Positions 44,244 through 52,649 of a DNA stretch of 64,000 bases are shown piece after piece. The stretch's first letter is position 1; every line of letters starts with the position of its first letter. Where the stretch lies: the NCBI RefSeq assembly GCF_014650755.1, contig NZ_BMVO01000006.1, positions 1 through 64,000 on the forward strand, in the 5' to 3' direction. Made by a program: the position numbers and the translations under genes. The notes under the pieces were generated by a model. The model saw only the letters and a program-made list of their open reading frames with translations, was not told the origin of the DNA and ran no database searches. Origin of the DNA: Streptomyces chryseus. GTDB taxonomy: Bacteria; Actinomycetota; Actinomycetes; Streptomycetales; Streptomycetaceae.

Positions 44244-45533
44244 ATGGCGGTTCTGCTGGACGCGGCGGAGGAGCTCGGGCGCGAGGAACTCGGGGCGCTG
44301 CAACTGGACCGGTTGCGGACGACTCTGCGGCACGCGTACGAGAACGTCCCGTTCTACCGCCGGTCGTTCGACGAGGCCGGGCTGCGCCCCGACGACTGCC
44401 GTTCGCTCGCCGACCTCGCCCGCTTCCCGTTCACCGTCAAGACCGACCTGCGCGACAACTACCCCTTCGGGATGTTCGCCGTCCCGCAGTCCGACGTCCG
44501 CCGCCTGCACGCGTCCAGCGGTACGACGGGCCTCCCGACGGTCGTCGGCTACACCCAGGGCGACCTGGACATGTGGGCCGACATGGTCGCCCGCTCGATC
44601 CGCGCGGCCGGCGGCCGCCCCGGTCACAAGGTGCACGTGGCGTACGGATACGGCCTGTTCACCGGCGGACTGGGCGCGCACTACGGGGCCGAGCGCCTCG
44701 GCTGCACCGTCATCCCCGCCTCGGGCGGCATGACCGCGCGCCAGGTGCGCCTGATCCAGGACTTCGGCCCCGAGGTCATCATGGTGACGCCCTCCTACAT
44801 GCTGACGCTGCTCGACGAGTTCGAGCGCCAGGGCGTCGACCCCCGTAGCACCTCCCTGAAGGTCGGGATCTTCGGGGCGGAGCCGTGGACCGAGGAGATG
44901 CGGCGCGAGATCGAGGAGCGGTTCGCGATCGACGCCGTCGACATATACGGGCTCTCGGAGGTCGTGGGATCGGGCGTGGCCCAGGAGTGCGTGGAGACCA
45001 AGGACGGTCTGCACATCTGGGAGGACCACTTCTACCCGGAGGTCGTCGACCCGGTCACCGGCGAGGTGCTGCCGGACGGCGAGCAGGGCGAGCTGGTGTT
45101 CACGTCGCTCACCAAGGAGGCCATGCCGGTCGTCCGCTACCGCACCCGTGACCTCACCCGGCTGCTCCCGGGAACGGCCCGTCCGGGCTTCCGGCGGATG
45201 GAGAAGGTCACCGGCCGCAGCGACGACATGGTCATCGTGCGCGGCGTGAACCTCTTCCCCACCCAGGTCGAGGAGATCGTGCTGCGTACGCCCGGGGTCG
45301 CCCCGCACTTCCAGCTCCGGCTGACCCGCGAGGGGCGGATGGACCGGCTGACGGTACGGGCGGAGGCCCGGCCGGAGGCCACCGGCGACCAGCGGGCCGC
45401 AGCCGCGACGGCGATCGCGGCCGCCGTCAAGGAAGGCGTCGGGGTCACGGCCGGGGTGGAGATCGTCGACCCCGAGACGCTGGAGCGGTCGGTGGGCAAG
45501 CTCAGGCGGATCGAGGATCTGCGGGAGAAGTGA
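44244..45533 (+). CDS. paaK: Phenylacetate-CoA ligase
   Basis: A 429-residue ANL ligase of the PaaK type. AMP-binding loop ASSGTTGLPTVVGYT (about 92-106), YGYGLFTGGLG, IYGLSEVVGSG, HIWEDHFYPEV and KVTGRSDDMVIVRGVNLFPTQVEE, with SVGKLRRI near the end (catalytic Lys region). It makes phenylacetyl-CoA, the first step of aerobic phenylacetate breakdown. ATG 44244 with GGGAG at 8 nt; an upstream ATG at 44208 lies inside the palindromic operator. No paaABCDE genes lie beside it, so it stands alone. It ends inside the convergent acyl-CoA ligase gene (32-bp overlap). Confidence 0.93.
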   Translation: MAVLLDAAEELGREELGALQLDRLRTTLRHAYENVPFYRRSFDEAGLRPDDCRSLADLARFPFTVKTDLRDNYPFGMFAVPQSDVRRLHASSGTTGLPTVVGYTQGDLDMWADMVARSIRAAGGRPGHKVHVAYGYGLFTGGLGAHYGAERLGCTVIPASGGMTARQVRLIQDFGPEVIMVTPSYMLTLLDEFERQGVDPRSTSLKVGIFGAEPWTEEMRREIEERFAIDAVDIYGLSEVVGSGVAQECVETKDGLHIWEDHFYPEVVDPVTGEVLPDGEQGELVFTSLTKEAMPVVRYRTRDLTRLLPGTARPGFRRMEKVTGRSDDMVIVRGVNLFPTQVEEIVLRTPGVAPHFQLRLTREGRMDRLTVRAEARPEATGDQRAAAATAIAAAVKEGVGVTAGVEIVDPETLERSVGKLRRIEDLREK

Positions 45534-47028
45534 GCGGAGCCAGGCGGTCCCGCAGTTCGCGCTTGAGGATCTTCCCGCTGGCGTTGCGCGGCAGCGCGTC
45601 GACGAGGACCACCCGTTTCGGGGCCTTGAAGTGGGCGAGCTTCTCCCGGGCGTGGGCGAGGAGTTCGGCCTCGCTCACCTCGCCGCGCGGCACGACGACG
45701 GCGGTGACGGCCTCGATCCACCGCGCGTCGGGCAGGCCGACGACCGCGGCCTCCGCGACGCCGGGGTGGGTGTAGAGCGCGTCCTCGACCTGCCGGGAGG
45801 CGACGAGCACGCCACCGGAGTTGATGACGTCCTTCACGCGGTCGACGACGGTGAAGTAGCCCTCGCTGTCGCGCGTGGCGAGGTCCCCGGAGCGGAACCA
45901 CCCGTCGCGGAAGGCGTCCCTGGTCTCGGCCGGCTTGTTCCAGTACCCCTCGCACAGCTGGGGCGACCGGTAGACGATCTCGCCGGCCGTCCCGTCCGGG
46001 ACCTCCGCGCCGTCCTCGTCGACGACCTTGGCCTCGACGAACAGCACGGGCCTGCCGCACGAGTCCATCCGCCCCTCGTGCTCGTCCGGACCGAGGACCG
46101 TCGCGAGGGGGCCGATCTCGCTCTGCCCGAAGCAGTTGTAGAAGGCGAGAGCGGGCAGCCGGCCGCGCAGCCGCTCCAGTACGGGTACGGGCATGACGGA
46201 GGCGCCGTAGTACGCCTTGCGCAGTCCGCCCAGGTCGCGGGTGGCGAAGCCGGGATGCCGGGAGAGGCCGATCCAGACCGTGGGCGGGGCGAAGAGACTG
46301 TCCGCCCGCCCCGCCTCCACCAGGTCGAAGATCGTCTCCGCGTCGGGCGCGTCGATGACGGTGTTCTCGGCGCCGACCGCGAGATACGGCAGCAGGAACA
46401 CGTGCGTCTGGGCCGAGTGGTAGAGCGGCAGCGAGTGCACCGGACGGTCGCTCTCCTTGAGGTCCAGCGCGGTGATGGCACTGACGTACTCGTGGACGAG
46501 CGCCCGGTGCGTCATCATCGCCCCCTTGGGGAGCGCGGTCGTGCCGGAGGTGTAGAGCAACTGCACGATGTCCCGGGCGTCCCGGTCCGCGTCGAACGGG
46601 CGCGGCGTGCCCAGCGCGCCGAGCAGCGAACCCTCGGCGTCGCGCAGCGGGCGTACGGGCACACCGCGCGGCAGCCGGTCCGCCAGGGCCGGGTCGGCGA
46701 GGACCAGCGCGCTGCCGGAGTCTTCGAGGATGTACGTCAGGTCGTCACCGGTCAGGTGCTGGTTGACCGGCACATGGACGAGCCCCGCCCGGGCGCAGGC
46801 GAGGAAGGCGATCAGGTACGCGTCGGAGTTGTGGCCGTAGGCGGCCACCCGGTCGCCGTCCTCCAGGCCGTGGGCGACGAGTTCTGCCGCGGCGGTGGAC
46901 ACGGCGGCGTCCAGCTCGGCGTACGTCCAGGACCGGTCCGCGTACCGCAGGGCGGTGCGGCCCGGGGTCCGGCGGGCGCTGCGGCGCACGATCCCGTCGA
47001 CGGTGCTGCTGCGTACGTCTGTCGTCAT
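45502..47028 (-). CDS. Acyl-CoA synthetase (AMP-forming)
   Basis: A 508-residue ANL ligase. Motifs: LLYTSGTTALPKGAMMTH (P-loop, one step from the usual SGTTGxPKG), FYNCFGQSEIGP, SGDLATRDSEGYFTVVDRVKDVINSGGVLV and catalytic Lys in RNASGKILKR. It should activate a medium/long-chain or aromatic acid. ATG 47028 has AGGATC upstream; the ORF open to 47220 gives a proline-rich leader. Its 3' end overlaps that of paaK on the opposite strand by 32 bp. Four acyl-activating enzymes lie within this 20-kb stretch. Confidence 0.9.
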   Translation of the reverse strand: MTTDVRSSTVDGIVRRSARRTPGRTALRYADRSWTYAELDAAVSTAAAELVAHGLEDGDRVAAYGHNSDAYLIAFLACARAGLVHVPVNQHLTGDDLTYILEDSGSALVLADPALADRLPRGVPVRPLRDAEGSLLGALGTPRPFDADRDARDIVQLLYTSGTTALPKGAMMTHRALVHEYVSAITALDLKESDRPVHSLPLYHSAQTHVFLLPYLAVGAENTVIDAPDAETIFDLVEAGRADSLFAPPTVWIGLSRHPGFATRDLGGLRKAYYGASVMPVPVLERLRGRLPALAFYNCFGQSEIGPLATVLGPDEHEGRMDSCGRPVLFVEAKVVDEDGAEVPDGTAGEIVYRSPQLCEGYWNKPAETRDAFRDGWFRSGDLATRDSEGYFTVVDRVKDVINSGGVLVASRQVEDALYTHPGVAEAAVVGLPDARWIEAVTAVVVPRGEVSEAELLAHAREKLAHFKAPKRVVLVDALPRNASGKILKRELRDRLAPLTSPADPRSA

Positions 47029-47184
47029 GGCGTGATCCTGGGGCGGGGCGCCGAGCGGGGTCAAGGGGCCGAACGGGCGCGGGCCCGGGTCCGCGGCGGG
47101 GGTCGACGGCGATGACCCGGCGGAGCCGGTGGAGGGTTCGGCGGGGCCGGTGGAAGGTCCGGCGGCCGGATACCGAACGGGACG

Positions 47185-47190
47185 TTGACA
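47185..47190 (+). promoter_or_regulatory. -35 element TTGACA before the acylase gene
   Basis: Perfect TTGACA; the -10 at 17-18 nt (GTGCAT/TGCATG) is poor. It would start transcription near 47220, supporting the TTG start at 47266. Confidence 0.35.
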
Positions 47191-47265
47191 TGAGCGCGCC
47201 CGGCTGCGTGCATGGACCAATCACTGCGCCAACTTCTGCGCACCGCAGTCACTTTGGGAGGCACG

Positions 47266-49665
47266 TTGCACTTCCGCACCCGCCTGAGACGCCTCGCGCT
47301 CACCTCCATCGCCCTGGTGACGGCCGCGGCCGCGCTGCCTCCGGCCACGGCCGGGGCCGACGACGGCTCCCGCGACCGGCACCCGTCGTCCGGCCGGCTG
47401 TCCGCCCTGATCCGCTACACGGAGTACGGCGTCCCGCACATCGTGGCCAAGGACTACGCGAACCTGGGCTTCGGCACCGGCTGGGCCCAGGCCGCCGACC
47501 AGGTGTGCACCCTCGCCGACGGCTTCGTGACCGTGCGCGGCGAGCGCTCGCGCCACTTCGGCCCGGACGCGGCGCCCGACGGCTCCCTCTCGTCGGCCGC
47601 CAGGAACCTGTCCAGCGACCTGTACTTCGCCGGGGTGCGCAAGGCGGGCACGGTCGAGAAGCTACTGGCCACGCCCGCCCCGGCCGGGCCCAGCCGGCAG
47701 ATCGAGGAGTCGATGCGCGGCTGGGCCGCCGGGTACAACGCGTGGATCGCGCAGAACCGCGTCACCGACCCGGCCTGCGCGGGCGCCGACTGGGTGCGCC
47801 CGGTCACACCCCTGGACGTCGCCCGGCGCGGCTTCGCGGTGTCCGTGCTCGGTGGTCAGGGGCGCGCGGTCGACGGCATCACCGCCGCGACGCCGCCGGG
47901 CTCCGCGCCGGTCGCCGAGGCCGACCCCGGGCGGACGGCGCGTGCGGCACGCGAGCTGTTCGCTGCGGACGGCGCCGACATGGGGTCCAACGCGGTGGCG
48001 TTCAGCGGGAAGACCACCGCCAGCGGACGCGGACTGCTGCTGGGCAACCCGCACTACCCGTGGCAGGGCGGCCGGCGCTTCTGGCAGTCGCAGCAGACCA
48101 TCCCGGGCGAACTGAACGTCTCGGGCGCCTCCTTGCTCGGCACGACCATCGTCGGCATCGGTTTCAACGAGAAGGTGGCCTGGAGCCACACCGTGGCGAC
48201 CGGCGTCACACTCAACCTCCACGAGCTGGAACTGGATCCGGCCGACCCGACGGCGTACCTCGTGGACGGCAAGCCGGAGCGCATGACGCAGCGGACCGTG
48301 TCGGTGCCGGTCAAGGGCGGCCCGCCGGTCACCCGGACGCAGTGGTGGACCCGCTACGGGCCGGTCGTCTCAGGGCTCGGCGCCACGCTGCCCCTCCCCT
48401 GGTCGGCGACGACGGCGTACGCGCTCAACGACCCGAACGCCGCGAACCTGCGGGGCTCCGACACCGCGCTCGGCTTCGCCAAGGCCCGCTCCACGCGGGA
48501 CATCCACAGCACCCTGCGCCGCGTCCAGGGCCTGCCCTGGGTGAACACCGTCGCCGCGGACTCCGCCGGGCACTCGTTCTTCAGCCAGGCGCAGGTCCTG
48601 CCCCGGATCACCGACGAGCTGGCGGGGCGCTGCTCGACGCCGCTCGGGAAGGTGACGTACCCGGCCTCCGGAGTCGCCGTACTGGACGGGTCGCGCGCCG
48701 ACTGCGGGCTCGGCTCCGACAAGGACGCGGTGCAGCCGGGGATCTTCGGCCCGGCGCGGATGCCGGTGCTCAAGGACGCGCCGTACGCCGAGAACTCCAA
48801 CGACAGCGCCTGGCTGACCAACGCCGACCGGCCCCTGACGGGCTACGAGCGGGTCTTCGGCACGGTCGCCACGCCCCGCTCCCTGCGCACGCGCGGCGCG
48901 GTCGAGGACGTGTCGGCCATGGCGCGCGGGGGCCGGCTGACGGTCGGCGACCTGCAGCGCCAGCAGTTCGCGAACCGGGCGCCCGCCGGAGACCTGGCGG
49001 CGGCCGACGCGGCGAAGGCGTGCACGGCGCTGGCGGCGGAGCGTCCGGACCTCGGCCTGGAGGAGGCGTGCGAGGCGCTGGGGCGCTGGGACCGGACGGT
49101 GAACACCGACAGCGCGGGCGCGCTGCTCTTCGACCGCTTCTGGCGCAGGCTGGTGGCATCGGTGCCCCCGGCGCAGCTGTGGAAGGTGCCCTTCTCCGCC
49201 GCGGATCCGGTGCGTACGCCGCACACGCTCAACACGGCCGCGCCCGGTTTCGCGAGCGCCCTCACCGGGGCGGTGTCGGAACTCAGGGCGGCGGGCATCG
49301 CGCTGGACGCGCCGCTGGGCAGGCACCAGTTCGCCGTACGCGACGGCGAGCGCCTCCCGCTGCACGGCGGCACGGAGTCGCTCGGCATCTGGAACAAGAT
49401 CGAGCCCGTGTGGGACGCGGCGGGCGGCGGCTACACGGGGGTGTCGACCGGCTCCAGCCACATCCAGGCGGTGGGCTGGGACGGCGGCCGGTGCCCGGTG
49501 GCGCGCACGCTGCTGACGTACGCCCAGTCGTCGAACCCCTCGTCGCCGCACTACAGCGACCAGACCCGGCTCTACTCGGGTGAGCGCTGGGTGACGTCCC
49601 GGTTCTGCGAGAAGGACATCCTCGGCTCGCCCGCCCTGCGGGTGGAGCGGGTGCGCGAACGCTGA
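47266..49665 (+). CDS. Secreted penicillin/aculeacin acylase family amidohydrolase
   Basis: A 799-residue Ntn hydrolase. Start at TTG 47266 with GGGAGG just upstream and an immediate signal peptide (basic FRTRLRRL, hydrophobic ALTSIALVTAAAAL, cut near ATAGA). An alpha chain (VPHIVAKDYANLGFGTGWAQAADQ), a spacer, then the autocatalytic processing site ADMG-Ser241 (SNAVAFSG): Ser241 becomes the N-terminal nucleophile of the beta chain. Beta-chain features: LLLGNPHYPW, GFNEKVAWSHT and the C-terminal GGTESLGIWNKIEP. Relatives (aculeacin A acylase, Streptomyces Ahl acylases) remove fatty acyl chains from lipopeptides or acyl-homoserine lactones. A hairpin follows the stop. Confidence 0.92.
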   Translation: MHFRTRLRRLALTSIALVTAAAALPPATAGADDGSRDRHPSSGRLSALIRYTEYGVPHIVAKDYANLGFGTGWAQAADQVCTLADGFVTVRGERSRHFGPDAAPDGSLSSAARNLSSDLYFAGVRKAGTVEKLLATPAPAGPSRQIEESMRGWAAGYNAWIAQNRVTDPACAGADWVRPVTPLDVARRGFAVSVLGGQGRAVDGITAATPPGSAPVAEADPGRTARAARELFAADGADMGSNAVAFSGKTTASGRGLLLGNPHYPWQGGRRFWQSQQTIPGELNVSGASLLGTTIVGIGFNEKVAWSHTVATGVTLNLHELELDPADPTAYLVDGKPERMTQRTVSVPVKGGPPVTRTQWWTRYGPVVSGLGATLPLPWSATTAYALNDPNAANLRGSDTALGFAKARSTRDIHSTLRRVQGLPWVNTVAADSAGHSFFSQAQVLPRITDELAGRCSTPLGKVTYPASGVAVLDGSRADCGLGSDKDAVQPGIFGPARMPVLKDAPYAENSNDSAWLTNADRPLTGYERVFGTVATPRSLRTRGAVEDVSAMARGGRLTVGDLQRQQFANRAPAGDLAAADAAKACTALAAERPDLGLEEACEALGRWDRTVNTDSAGALLFDRFWRRLVASVPPAQLWKVPFSAADPVRTPHTLNTAAPGFASALTGAVSELRAAGIALDAPLGRHQFAVRDGERLPLHGGTESLGIWNKIEPVWDAAGGGYTGVSTGSSHIQAVGWDGGRCPVARTLLTYAQSSNPSSPHYSDQTRLYSGERWVTSRFCEKDILGSPALRVERVRER

Positions 49666-49681
49666 CGCCACGGCATCGTCG

Positions 49682-49718
49682 CGCCGGGGCCCCCACCGCT
49701 GTGGTGAGGGCCCCGGCG
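49682..49718 (+). terminator. Strong hairpin after the acylase gene
   Basis: Perfect 11-bp stem CGCCGGGGCCC / GGGCCCCGGCG with a 15-nt loop, 17 bp after the stop codon. Confidence 0.75.
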
Positions 49719-49719
49719 T

Positions 49720-49767
49720 GTGGGGGGCTCCGGGCGTGGGGGGCTCCGGATGTGGGGGCTCCGGGCG
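49720..49767. repeat. 16-bp tandem repeat (GTGGGGGGCTCCGGGC x3)
   Basis: Three units starting at 49720, 49736 and 49752 with small changes, directly after the terminator. Intergenic; likely slippage. Confidence 0.8.
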
Positions 49768-49776
49768 GAACGGTTC

Positions 49777-49852
49777 GTGGCCTCGCTCGGACGGCGCGCT
49801 GGTGGCCCTCCCAGGTGGCCTCGCTCAGACGGCGCGCTGGTGGCCCTCCCCG
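49777..49852. repeat. 38-bp tandem duplication over the 3' end of the acyl-CoA ligase gene
   Basis: Unit GTGGCCTCGCTC(A/G)GACGG... at 49777-49814 and 49815-49852, almost identical. The inner copy contains the gene's stop codon (49825-49827, TCAG on plus); the outer copy has TCGG there. A weaker third copy (GGCTCGCGCAGACGGCGC) follows in the coding region. Confidence 0.85.
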
Positions 49853-51381
49853 TACGGCTCGCGCAGACGGCGCTTGTACAGCTTGCCGTTGGGGTCGCGC
49901 GGCATCACCTCGACGAAGTCGACGCTCCTGGGCCGCTTGAAGGCGGCGAGCCGCTGTTCGCAGTGCGCGAGGACGGCGGCGGCCAGCGCGTCGCCGGGGA
50001 GGTGGCCCTCGGCGGGTTCGACGACGGCCTTGACCTCTTCGCCCCAGTCCGCGTGCGGGATGCCGAAGACGGCGGCGTCCGCGACGGCGGGGTGGCTGAG
50101 GAGGGCCGCCTCGATCTCGGCGGGATAGATGTTGACGCCGCCCGAGATGATCATGTCGATCTTGCGGTCGCGGAGGAAGAGGTAGCCGTCCTCGTCGAGG
50201 ACGCCGAGGTCCCCGACGGTGAAGAAGTCGCCGATGCGGTTCTTCCGTGTCTTACTCTCGTCCTTGTGGTAGCTGAAGCCGCCGGTGCTCATCTTCATGT
50301 AGACCGTGCCCAGTTCGCCGGGCGGCAGCCGGTTGCCGTCGTCGTCGAAGACGGCGAGTTCGCTGATGGGCCAGGCCCTGCCGACGGTGCCGGGCTTCTT
50401 CAGCCAGTCCTCGGCGGTCGCGAAGGCCCCGCCGCCCTCGCTGGCGGCGTAGTACTCCTCCACGCAGTGGCCCCACCAGTCGATCATCGCCCGCTTGACG
50501 TGGTCGGGGCAGGGCGCCGCGCCGTGGATGGCGTGGCGCATCGAGGACACGTCGTACGACGCCCGTACGACTTCGGGGAGTGCGAGCAGCCGGTGGAACT
50601 GGGTGGGGACCATGTGCGTGTGGGTGCACGCGTGCCGGTCGATGAGGCGCAGCATCTCCTCGGGCGTCCACTTGTCCATGAGGACGAGCGGATGACCGAT
50701 GTGCAGGGACGCGCCCGCGAACTGGAGCACGGCGGTGTGGTAAAGCGGTGAGCAGACGAGGTGGACGTTGTCGTCGAAGGGCCGGATGCCGAAGATGGCG
50801 AGGAAACCGCCGAGGTAGGACTCCTCGGGGAGCTTGCCGGAGAGCGGGCGGCGGATGCCGCGGGGGCGTCCGGTCGTTCCCGAGGTGTAGTTCATGACCC
50901 AGCCGAGGGTGCGGTCGGCGGGTGCGGACTCGGGCTGTCCCGCGAGCAGTTCGGCGTACGGACGGAACCCGGGAACGTTCCCGACGGCGTAACGGCTGTT
51001 CCCGGGAAGGTTCGCTTCGTCGGCCGCCGCGGTGGCCGCTTCGGCGAAGCGCTCGTGCGCGATGACGACTTTGGCGCCGGAGTCGGCGACGATCCAGGCG
51101 ATCTCCGGTCCGACGAGGTGGTGGTTGACCGGTACGAGGTAGAAGCCGGCCTGGGAGGCGGCCAGGTAGGCGGTGAAGAACTCGACGCCGTTGGGCAGGA
51201 CGACGGCGAACGCGTCGCCCTGTCGCATGCCCGCCGCGCGCAGTCCGTGGACGAGCTGGTTGACGGCGGCGTGCAGCCGTCCCGCCGTCCACTGTTCGCC
51301 GTCCGGTGCGGTGAGCACCGTTCGGCCGGGGTCCGCCGTCGCCTGGGCCCAGAAGCCGTTGGGCGGCTGAGTCGCGGTCAT
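49825..51381 (-). CDS. Acyl-CoA synthetase (FadD4-like, AMP-forming)
   Basis: A 518-residue ANL ligase: MNYTSGTTGRPRGIRRPL (P-loop), YYAASEGGG, FTVGDLGVLDEDGYLFLRDRKIDMIISGGVNIYPAEIE, and catalytic Lys in RDPNGKLYKRR. The RPRGIRRP variant and PHADWGEEVKAVV resemble the FadD4 group of actinobacteria. ATG 51381 overlaps the stop of the nitronate monooxygenase gene (ATGA) and has GGAAGGAG upstream, so the two form one operon. The C-terminus (GEGHQRAV) lies in a 38-bp tandem duplication. Substrate not known; with the upstream oxidase it may belong to lipid or sterol catabolism. Confidence 0.9.
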   Translation of the reverse strand: MTATQPPNGFWAQATADPGRTVLTAPDGEQWTAGRLHAAVNQLVHGLRAAGMRQGDAFAVVLPNGVEFFTAYLAASQAGFYLVPVNHHLVGPEIAWIVADSGAKVVIAHERFAEAATAAADEANLPGNSRYAVGNVPGFRPYAELLAGQPESAPADRTLGWVMNYTSGTTGRPRGIRRPLSGKLPEESYLGGFLAIFGIRPFDDNVHLVCSPLYHTAVLQFAGASLHIGHPLVLMDKWTPEEMLRLIDRHACTHTHMVPTQFHRLLALPEVVRASYDVSSMRHAIHGAAPCPDHVKRAMIDWWGHCVEEYYAASEGGGAFATAEDWLKKPGTVGRAWPISELAVFDDDGNRLPPGELGTVYMKMSTGGFSYHKDESKTRKNRIGDFFTVGDLGVLDEDGYLFLRDRKIDMIISGGVNIYPAEIEAALLSHPAVADAAVFGIPHADWGEEVKAVVEPAEGHLPGDALAAAVLAHCEQRLAAFKRPRSVDFVEVMPRDPNGKLYKRRLREPYGEGHQRAV

Positions 51382-52490
51382 GACCGGTCGCTCCTTCCGG
51401 CGATGCGGCCGAGGCGTTCCACGGCGCGTTCGAAACCGCGTGTGAGATCGTCGAAAATGGCCTGGACGCTGCGTTCGGACGTCATACGGCCGACGATCTG
51501 GCCGACGGGCGTGCCGAGCAGCGGTGCGACTTCGTACTTCTGGATGCGGGAGACGGCTTCGGCCACGAGCAGTCCCTGGAGCGGCATGGGAAGCGTCCCG
51601 GGTCCGCTCGGGTCGTCCCAGGCGTCGGTCCATTCGGTGCGCAGCTGGCGGGCGGGTTTGCCGGTGAGGGCGCGGGAGCGGACGGTGTCGCCGGAACCGG
51701 CGGCGAGGAGCTTGGCGGTGAGGGCGCGCGAGTGCAGGTCGGCCTCCTCGGTGGTCAGCCAGATCGAACCGAGCCAGGCGCCTTGGGCACCGAGGGCGAG
51801 ACCGGCGGCCACCTGCTCACCGCTGCCGATGCCTCCGGCCGCGAGTACGGGCAGGGGGTGGACGGCGTCGACGACTTCGGGGACGAGGACCATGGAGGCG
51901 ATCTCGCCCGTATGGCCGCCCGCTTCGTACCCCTGCGCGACGACGACGTCGATGCCCGCCTCGGCGTGGTGCCTGGCGTGCCGGGCGCTGCCGGCCAGGG
52001 CGGCGACGAGGACGCCGTGGTCGTGGGCGCGGGTGATGACGTCGGCGGGCGGCGAGCCGAGGGCGTTGGCGAGCAGCTTGATGGGGTAGTCGAACGCGAC
52101 GTCGAGCTGGTTGCGCGCGACCTCCTCCATCCAGCCGGTGATGCGCCACCCCGACGCCTCGCCCTGGGCGAGTTCGGGCACGCCGTGCTTGGCAAGGGTC
52201 TCCTCGACGTACGTGCGGTGCCCGTCGGGGATCATCGCCTCGACGTCGGCCTCGGTCACGCCCTCGACCTTCTTCGCGGGCATGACGACGTCGAGGCCGT
52301 ACGGCTTCCCGCCGGTGTGCTTCGTCATCCAGTCGAGGTCACGCGCGAGTTCGTCCGGCGCGGTGTAGCGGACCGCTCCGAGTACGCCGAACCCGCCCGC
52401 GCGGGTGATCGCGGCGGCCACCGCGGGGAAGGGTGTGAAGCCGAAGATGGCGTGCTCGACACCCAGTTTCTTACTCAGCTCCGTCTCCAT
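51378..52490 (-). CDS. Nitronate monooxygenase (2-nitropropane dioxygenase family)
   Basis: A 370-residue TIM-barrel flavoenzyme. Motifs: AIFGFTPFPAVAAAITRAGGFGVLGA (N-terminal FMN loop), VVAQGYEAGGHTGEI (phosphate and catalytic region) and PVLAAGGIGSGEQVAAGLALGAQGAWLGS. Many members oxidise nitronates; others act as enoyl-CoA reductases or CoA-linked oxidoreductases, and its coupling to an acyl-CoA ligase suggests the latter. ATG 52490. First gene of a two-gene operon. The palindrome CTGAT-N5-GTCAG lies 45 bp upstream, the same as at the fadD19/echA19 locus. Divergent from the beta-lactamase-fold gene. Confidence 0.88.
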   Translation of the reverse strand: METELSKKLGVEHAIFGFTPFPAVAAAITRAGGFGVLGAVRYTAPDELARDLDWMTKHTGGKPYGLDVVMPAKKVEGVTEADVEAMIPDGHRTYVEETLAKHGVPELAQGEASGWRITGWMEEVARNQLDVAFDYPIKLLANALGSPPADVITRAHDHGVLVAALAGSARHARHHAEAGIDVVVAQGYEAGGHTGEIASMVLVPEVVDAVHPLPVLAAGGIGSGEQVAAGLALGAQGAWLGSIWLTTEEADLHSRALTAKLLAAGSGDTVRSRALTGKPARQLRTEWTDAWDDPSGPGTLPMPLQGLLVAEAVSRIQKYEVAPLLGTPVGQIVGRMTSERSVQAIFDDLTRGFERAVERLGRIAGRSDRS

Positions 52491-52534
52491 GGGCGGCAGG
52501 ATGCCGCAGTGGGGCGGACGAGGGAAGAGATTCT

Positions 52535-52549
52535 CTGATGATGCGTCAG
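52535..52549. promoter_or_regulatory. Palindrome CTGAT-N5-GTCAG (shared operator candidate)
   Basis: Nine of ten arm bases and the following TTT match the site at 32399-32413 (CTGAC-N5-GTCAG). Both sit in divergent intergenic regions before acyl-CoA genes. Confidence 0.5.
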
Positions 52550-52649
52550 ATTTCTGCGACTCTCCGGCGTGGTTGACACCATCCACCGCCTGCAAGAAAG
52601 TTTCAGTTGTTGAACACGTGGCGGCAGTTACTTTCACTAGGGGTGGCTC

